Below are positions 58,675 through 64,000 of a stretch of DNA of 64,000 nucleotides, in pieces. The first letter of the stretch is position 1; each line of letters starts with the position of its first letter. The notes below the pieces were generated by a model that was given only the letters and a program-made list of their open reading frames with translations, made no database searches and was not told the DNA's origin. Both the position numbers and the translations under genes were made by a program. Source of the DNA: Cololabis saira (Eukaryota > Chordata > Actinopteri > Beloniformes > Belonidae); the NCBI RefSeq assembly GCF_033807715.1, contig NC_084599.1:13455125-13519124 (forward strand), written 5' to 3'.

Positions 58675-59793
58675 ATGACGGATAGGACTCCGCCCTTGAC
58701 CCCGCTTCAGGCCCAGGAGGCTAAATTGGCTCAACACTCTCGTCTGCTATCCGAGGCCTCTACGGTCATTGCAAACATGAAGACTGATCTCCAAGCGGTT
58801 TTAAGTGCTCAGCAGGCCCAGGCCTCTTCCCAGCAGATCCAGGTCAGCCGTCTCGCCACCTCAGTCCAGGCCCTCACTGACCAGGTCGCCGCTCTCATAG
58901 CACAGACCGCTCCGCCCTCAGCTCCTCCGATTCCAGCGCCCAGGCCCAACTTAGTCCCTGAGCCAGACACGCCTCCACCACGGGAGCCCCATCTTGTTGC
59001 TCCGGCTCTCTACGATGGGTCATTCGCTCTCTGTCGGGAGTTCATAATGCAGTGTGAATACGTTTTTGATCTACAACCTAGCATGTATTCCACTGCCACT
59101 GCTCGCATAGCTTACATTGCTAATCTGACCACGGGGCAGGCTCGTCGGTGGGTTATGGCTAGTCGAGAGGGCTCTGCACCCTATATGCAACACTATGCAG
59201 CCTTTATTGAGGAATTTAGGACTGTTTTCGATCATGATGTCCATGGGCAGGATGCCGATTCAGCTCTTTCCGCCCTCCAGCAGGGTTCTGTCTCTGTGGC
59301 AGAGTATGCCACAGAGTTTCGCATCCTTGCAGCTCGCTGCAAATGGAACGAGGCCGCATTATTCAGTGCTTTCCGGCGGGGCTTGGCAGAGCCTGTGAAG
59401 GACGCCTTAGCCGGTAGAGAGAGGCCTAGTACCTTGAACGAGCTTATCTCCCTCTCCATTTCTCTTGATGAACGTCACCGGGAGCGCAAGCGAGAGAGGG
59501 CTCACCACAGTCGTAATGTACCCAGGCCACTCGCTCCGCCTCCGGTCAGCTTTGATCGGCCTGTCCAGGTCTCCCCTTCAACTTCTTCAACTTCTGCTGC
59601 TGAAGAGGAGCCTATGCAGTTGGGACGAGCTCGCTTGACTCCTGCAGAACGTGAGCACCGGAGACTACAGGGGCTCTGCATGTATTGTGCTAGCTCCGCA
59701 CACTCTGTTGACTCATGCCCAATCCTGTCTTCCAGAGCCTCCTCAGCTCGGCAGTCAAAAGACAGGGCTCACCCGCTCGGGGGTTCCGAGTGA
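58675..59793 (+). CDS. Retrotransposon Gag (capsid and zinc knuckle)
   Basis: 372-residue structural protein, sushi/PEG10-like. An N-terminal coiled-coil-like stretch (about 10-85) and a proline-rich linker are followed by the Ty3-type capsid domain (about 105-260; [24 protein letters not shown]). A single zinc knuckle [14 protein letters not shown] (C-x2-C-x4-H-x4-C) lies near 340-353; alanine replaces the usual glycine before the histidine. The start ATG is 30 bp after the 5' LTR. The last 79 bases overlap pol in the -1 frame. The frame is intact. Confidence 0.95.
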   Translation: MTDRTPPLTPLQAQEAKLAQHSRLLSEASTVIANMKTDLQAVLSAQQAQASSQQIQVSRLATSVQALTDQVAALIAQTAPPSAPPIPAPRPNLVPEPDTPPPREPHLVAPALYDGSFALCREFIMQCEYVFDLQPSMYSTATARIAYIANLTTGQARRWVMASREGSAPYMQHYAAFIEEFRTVFDHDVHGQDADSALSALQQGSVSVAEYATEFRILAARCKWNEAALFSAFRRGLAEPVKDALAGRERPSTLNELISLSISLDERHRERKRERAHHSRNVPRPLAPPPVSFDRPVQVSPSTSSTSAAEEEPMQLGRARLTPAEREHRRLQGLCMYCASSAHSVDSCPILSSRASSARQSKDRAHPLGGSE

Positions 59794-62700
59794 GCCGCTT
59801 GGTTAACCCCCAGTCCCTCTCCAGTAAGGCCAGGTTCATTGTCACTCTTGCCTGGCAGGGAGGGACGCTCACCACTCCGGCGCTGATCGACTCTGGGGCT
59901 GATGAGAGCTTTATTGACCATCGCTACGCCATGGAGGTGGGTCTCCCCATTGCACCTCTGGAGAGGTCACTCTCAGCATTCGCTCTGGATGGACACCCTA
60001 TGGGGCCCGTCACCCACCGGTGCGACTCACTCACCCTCACGGTCTCTGGTAACCATGTGGAAGACATCCGCCCCTACATTATCAACTCTCCTGATATGCC
60101 ATTCATCTTAGGCAGACCTTGGCTGGAGCTCCACACCCCTCACGTCTGTTGGAGCTCGGGCCGCATTCTCAGCTGGAGCATTCCCTGCCATGCCCGCTGC
60201 CTTCGGTCCGCCCAGACGCCTTCCCCGGTTAAGCGGCCCAGCCCTGTTCCTCCTGATCTCACCAAGGTTCCCGCTGAGTACCACGACTTGGCAGTGGCCT
60301 TCAGTAAGGAACGCGCCTGCACCCTTCCTCCCCACCGACCTTATGACTGTGCCATTGAGCTCCGTCCTGACGCCCAACTTCCAGTGAGTCGCCTCTACAA
60401 TCTCTCTCTACCTGAGAAGGGGGCTATGGACCGTTACATTAATGACTGTCTGGCTGAGGGTCTTATTCGCCCTTCCACATCTCCGGTGGGAGCAGGGTTC
60501 TTTTTCGTCAAGAAGAAGGGTGGGGATCTGAGGCCCTGCATAGACTACCGGCAGCTCAACAACATCACAATCAAGAACAAATACCCTCTCCCCCTCATGA
60601 GCTCCAACTTCGAACCCCTCGTTGGTGCTACCATCTTCACCAAGTTGGACCTCCGGAATGCGTACCACCTTGTGCGTATCCGTGAGGGGGATGAGTGGAA
60701 GACCGCCTTCAAAACCCCCCGTGGACACTACGAATATTTGGTCATGCCCTTTGGACTCACCAACGCACCCGCAGTCTTCCAGGCTCTTATGAATGACGTG
60801 CTCAGGGACATGCTAGAGGTATTCGTGGTCCTCTACCTGGATGACATCCTTGTGTTCTCCCGGGGCCTCCAGGAACATGTCCAGCATGTCCGCATGGTCA
60901 TTCAACGCCTCTTGGAGAACCGCCTTTTCATTAAGGCTGAGAAGTGTGTCTTTCACTCACCTTCTGTGGAGTTCCTAGGACTCATTGTTGAGGATGGCTG
61001 CATTCGTCCTGACCCCCGCAAGGTTCAAGCAGTCATCGACTGGCCTCAACCCACCACCCGCAGACAGCTCCAAGGTTTCCTAGGATTTGCAAACTTCTAT
61101 CGCCGTTTTATTCGGAACTACAGCCGCATAGCTGCCCCCCTTACTCAACTCACCTCTACTCAACGTCCCTACATCTGGACACCTTCTGCCGACGCCGCCT
61201 TTGCTGCCCTCAAGAAGCACTTCACCACAGCCCCAGTCCTCCTCCATCCTGACCCCTCCAGGCCTTTCATAGTGGAGGTAGACGCTTCAGAGGTAGGCAT
61301 AGGGGCTGTCTTGTCCCAACGGTCAGCAGAGGACCAGAAGCTACACCCCTGTGCTTTCTTCTCCCGTCGGTTTAGTTCAGCAGAGGAGAACTACGATATC
61401 GGGAATAGAGAGCTGCTAGCCGTGGTGGCAGCCTTTGAGGAATGGCGCCACTGGCTTGAGGGCGTGGAGGAGCCCACAGTTGTCTGGTCTGATCACAAAA
61501 ATCTAACCTTCATCCGGGCTGCCAAGCGCCTTAACTCTCGTCAGGCAAGATGGGCACAGTTCCTGGATAGGTTCAACTATATCCTTACCTACAGACCTGG
61601 CTCCAGTAACACTAAGGCTGATGCTTTGTCCCGACTCCACGCACCTGAGAAGTCCTCATCCGAGCCTGAGCCCATTATCCCTGCTTCTCGTGTCATAGGG
61701 GTGGTCACGATGAACATCGAGGCAGAGGTCAAACGGGCCCAACATGCTGAACCCGGGCCGGACGACTGTCCTCCTCGCCGCCTCTTCGTTCCCCAGTCGG
61801 TGCGGTCTCAAGTGCTGCTGTGGGGCCATACCAGCAAGTTTGCTTGCCATCCCGGATTCCAACGGACCCTCTCCTTCCTGAGCCGGCGGTTTTGGTGGCC
61901 GTCCATGAGAGCTGACGTCCGGGAGTTTGTCGCTGCCTGTGCCACCTGCTCCAGAGCCAAGGCGTCACATCAGCCACCAGCTGGACTTCTACGTCCTCTT
62001 CCTGTGCCCAGTCGTCCTTGGTCTCACATCTCCTTGGACTTCGTGTCCGGGTTTCCCCCTTCCCATGGAAACACCGTCATTCTCACCGTAGTGGACCGGT
62101 TTTCCAAGGCTGTTCACCTGGTAGCACTTCCTAAGCTCCCGTCCTCGGCTGAGACGGCTGAACTCCTCACCCAGCATGTATTCCGGCTCCATGGACTTCC
62201 CAGTGACATGGTTTCTGACCGGGGGCCCCAATTCACGTCCCAGGTCTGGCGAGCCTTCTGTAGGGAGATCGGCGCCACTGTAAGCCTCTCCTCAGGGTAC
62301 CACCCACAGACCAATGGCCAGGCAGAACGGACCAACCAGAGTTTGGAGTCTGCCCTTCGCTGCGTCTCTGCTCTCCATCCCACCTCCTGGAGCAAGGATC
62401 TACCCTGGGTGGAATACTCAATCAACACCCTGACCTGCTCCGCCACTGGGACGTCTCCGTTTGAGGCATCACTGGGTTACCAACCCCCACTCTTCTCTCT
62501 CCAGGAGTCTGAGGCCTCTGTCCCCTCTGTCCAGGCCAACTTCCGGCGATGTCGGCGGGTGTGGAAGGAGGTTCGCGCTGCCTTGGTACGCTCCAATAAG
62601 CGCTCCTGCCGTGGGGCCAACCGTCGCCGCACTCCGGCACCGGTGTACCAGGCCGGACAACAGGTCTACCTCTCCTCTGCCGATCTACCGCTCCAGGTAT

Positions 62701-63164
62701 CCTCCAGGAAGCTGGCTCCGCGGTATGTCGGTCCCTTCGAGATTGACCACGTCCTGAGTCCAGCGGCTGTGCGTCTCAAGCTTCCGGTCTCCATGAAGCA
62801 TGTGCATCCCGTGTTTCATGTGTCCAAGGTCAAGCCTGTCTCCTCAAGCCCTCTCATGCCCTCCGCCCCAGCCCCTCCGCCTCCTCAGATGGTCGACGGT
62901 CATCCCCAGTGGACTGTTAGTGGGCTGCTGAAGGTGCGGCGGCGGGGTCGTGGGTTCCAGTACCTGGCGGATTGGGTGGGTTACGGCCCAGAAGAACGCT
63001 GCTGGATCTCCAGGAAGCTCATCATGGATCCCTCTCTCCTGCGGGACTTCTACCGGGCTAACCCCGACGCTCCCGGACGGTCGCCAGGTGGCGCCCCTCG
63101 GAGGGGGGGTCCTGTTACGGCTCGCTCCTCTTCACCTTCACATCCACCCCTCCCCCCTCACTGA
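59715..63164 (+). CDS. Retrotransposon Pol: protease, reverse transcriptase, RNase H, integrase, chromodomain
   Basis: The frame is open from 59712 to the stop at 63162-63164, 1149 residues if counted from the ATG at 59715. It is probably made as a Gag-Pol fusion by -1 frameshifting. Domains: aspartic protease DSGAD (about 59); reverse transcriptase with LDLRNAYH and the catalytic YLDD (about 374-377); RNase H VEVDAS (about 523) and WSDHKNL; integrase with an HHCC zinc region (about 703-735) and D-D-35-E (about 776, 835, 871; SDRGPQF...QAER); a C-terminal chromodomain (about 1063-1115; [16 protein letters not shown]), which is expected to steer integration through chromatin. No stop or frameshift and all catalytic motifs present. 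The last codons run into the 3' LTR. Confidence 0.97.
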   Translation: MPNPVFQSLLSSAVKRQGSPARGFRVSRLVNPQSLSSKARFIVTLAWQGGTLTTPALIDSGADESFIDHRYAMEVGLPIAPLERSLSAFALDGHPMGPVTHRCDSLTLTVSGNHVEDIRPYIINSPDMPFILGRPWLELHTPHVCWSSGRILSWSIPCHARCLRSAQTPSPVKRPSPVPPDLTKVPAEYHDLAVAFSKERACTLPPHRPYDCAIELRPDAQLPVSRLYNLSLPEKGAMDRYINDCLAEGLIRPSTSPVGAGFFFVKKKGGDLRPCIDYRQLNNITIKNKYPLPLMSSNFEPLVGATIFTKLDLRNAYHLVRIREGDEWKTAFKTPRGHYEYLVMPFGLTNAPAVFQALMNDVLRDMLEVFVVLYLDDILVFSRGLQEHVQHVRMVIQRLLENRLFIKAEKCVFHSPSVEFLGLIVEDGCIRPDPRKVQAVIDWPQPTTRRQLQGFLGFANFYRRFIRNYSRIAAPLTQLTSTQRPYIWTPSADAAFAALKKHFTTAPVLLHPDPSRPFIVEVDASEVGIGAVLSQRSAEDQKLHPCAFFSRRFSSAEENYDIGNRELLAVVAAFEEWRHWLEGVEEPTVVWSDHKNLTFIRAAKRLNSRQARWAQFLDRFNYILTYRPGSSNTKADALSRLHAPEKSSSEPEPIIPASRVIGVVTMNIEAEVKRAQHAEPGPDDCPPRRLFVPQSVRSQVLLWGHTSKFACHPGFQRTLSFLSRRFWWPSMRADVREFVAACATCSRAKASHQPPAGLLRPLPVPSRPWSHISLDFVSGFPPSHGNTVILTVVDRFSKAVHLVALPKLPSSAETAELLTQHVFRLHGLPSDMVSDRGPQFTSQVWRAFCREIGATVSLSSGYHPQTNGQAERTNQSLESALRCVSALHPTSWSKDLPWVEYSINTLTCSATGTSPFEASLGYQPPLFSLQESEASVPSVQANFRRCRRVWKEVRAALVRSNKRSCRGANRRRTPAPVYQAGQQVYLSSADLPLQVSSRKLAPRYVGPFEIDHVLSPAAVRLKLPVSMKHVHPVFHVSKVKPVSSSPLMPSAPAPPPPQMVDGHPQWTVSGLLKVRRRGRGFQYLADWVGYGPEERCWISRKLIMDPSLLRDFYRANPDAPGRSPGGAPRRGGPVTARSSSPSHPPLPPH
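63100..63110 (+). other. Polypurine tract
   Basis: GGAGGGGGGGT immediately before CC and the 3' LTR start TGTTACGG. This is the position and composition expected for the plus-strand primer, and the two intervening bases mirror the two after the 5' LTR. Confidence 0.85.
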
Positions 63165-63470
63165 TTGCTCCATGGCTCAGCCCAGCACACCTGATGTCCC
63201 TCACCAATCTTCACACCAGCCTGCCAATCTACAATCAACCACTGCCAGTATAAAGACCCAGTCTGCACTTCATTCCTCGCCAGAGCTTCACCTGTCTACA
63301 CGTATGTTCTCTGGATTTCTACGCTGAGCTGCGGTCACCTGCGGAGCCCACACCCCACTCCAACTTCCTCATCACTGCTTTTGGCCTCTTAAATAAATAA
63401 GCCCACGGGCTTCACCAAGCTTACGTCTCCTCGTTGCTGTGCGCTTGGGTCACACTCACTAGCCATAACA
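63113..63470 (+). repeat. 3' LTR (358 bp)
   Basis: Same length and, by eye, the same sequence as 58287-58644. It is followed at once by the target duplication CAGAG. It overlaps the final codons of pol (to 63164). It could provide a promoter reading rightward into the flank. Confidence 0.96.
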
Positions 63471-64000
63471 CAGAGGGCTTGATATTAATAATATTGGACA
63501 CAGATACACAAAAGACTCCAGGTTTTCACATTATGATTTGCATTGCCATGGTAATAGTTCAGTTACATATTAGCACTGAATTAGCATTTAACCCTGGTAA
63601 CAACAGTTCATTTTAATAACACTGAACCACTACACAACAAAATTATGAACTGACAGTTTAAGTCACATTCACACAGATTTACATTGTCTCCCTTTATTCA
63701 TAGAATTGAGAAAATACAACAGCTCAAGCTGACTCTGATAATGGAGTATTTCTCAGATGATGAAATTAACAAATCAGACAGTTCACACTAAGTAAGAAGA
63801 CGGTGAGGTTCGTTCGATATTTGAGTTTAAATTATGAGGCAATTCCTCAACAAAGGAAGTCACAAATTTGATTAAAATGATATGGAGACCACGTGCACAA
63901 TAGCAGAAAAGTAAGAAAACACACTAGTCCTAAAACAACAAATTTCTCTCTGCAGATAAAAACAATGATCTGTATTGATACTGATGTGAATGGCAAAAAA
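63471..64000. other. Right flank without recognised features
   Basis: AT-rich DNA beyond the retrotransposon target duplication. No exon, RNA or repeat is recognised. Confidence 0.5.

Larger units (their letters stand above)
58287..63470 (+). mobile_element. Complete Ty3/gypsy chromovirus LTR retrotransposon, Tf1/sushi group
   Basis: The 5184-bp element has two 358-bp LTRs that appear identical, TG...CA ends (TGTTACGG, CCATAACA) and a 5-bp target duplication CAGAG (58282-58286, 63471-63475). Order: LTR, self-priming site, gag, pol (protease, reverse transcriptase, RNase H, integrase, chromodomain), polypurine tract, LTR. gag and pol are uninterrupted. The chromodomain, the gag-pol -1 relation and the self-priming site place it with Tf1/sushi elements, the group that also gave rise to mammalian PEG10/RTL genes. 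No envelope frame is present. Identical LTRs and intact frames point to a very recent, possibly active insertion. Confidence 0.97.

Noticed and set aside
63165..63327. Protein-coding frame within the LTR
   Set aside because: The same frame occurs in both LTR copies because the LTRs are identical; no evidence that it is translated.

Overview
The window is nuclear DNA from a ray-finned (teleost) fish. It carries intron-rich vertebrate genes with GT-AG splice sites, AT-rich noncoding DNA, and many fish-type transposable elements: TAGGGCTGGG-type hAT MITEs, a tRNA-derived SINE, Tx1- and I-like LINE fragments and a Tf1/sushi-type LTR retrotransposon. The species cannot be fixed from sequence alone. 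No prokaryotic features, CRISPR arrays or stand-alone RNA genes are visible.

Four host genes were reconstructed exon by exon, and each reading frame closes exactly across all junctions. (1) 6167-17177, + strand: a class 4 transmembrane semaphorin (811 aa, 13 coding exons). (2) 20034-25562, - strand: scamp4 (233 aa, 6 coding exons, the first with only 7 coding bases). (3) 30987-43485, + strand: chaf1a, the large subunit of chromatin assembly factor 1 (840 aa, 15 exons). (4) 50236-57736, - strand: ubxn6 (437 aa, 11 exons), a p97/VCP cofactor. The semaphorin and scamp4 converge, scamp4 and chaf1a diverge, and chaf1a and ubxn6 converge. chaf1a and ubxn6 are also neighbours on human 19p13.3, and SCAMP4 lies on the same arm, so this is a conserved block. 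The genes do not form one pathway: they cover cell-surface guidance signalling, membrane trafficking, replication-coupled nucleosome assembly and p97-dependent protein handling.

The introns and intergenic gaps are full of mobile DNA. At least six short non-autonomous hAT elements still show 8-bp target duplications. There are also two TA-flanked palindromic MITEs, a SINE, a 5'-truncated Tx1-type LINE with a 14-bp target duplication (27356-28926) and a damaged I/Nimb-like LINE with an RNase H domain (about 29022-29830).

The right end holds the most striking object, a complete 5184-bp Ty3/gypsy chromovirus of the Tf1/sushi group (58287-63470). Its two 358-bp LTRs appear identical. It has a 5-bp target duplication, intact gag and pol frames in a -1 relation, and a C-terminal chromodomain. 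In place of an evident tRNA primer site, a 10-base match lets the predicted 5' end of its own RNA prime reverse transcription. This looks like a very recent, possibly still mobile insertion about 550 bp upstream of the ubxn6 start codon. I found no convincing wholly new biological system; the main leads are this element, transposon sequence in the chaf1a promoter and an unexplained open frame downstream of chaf1a.
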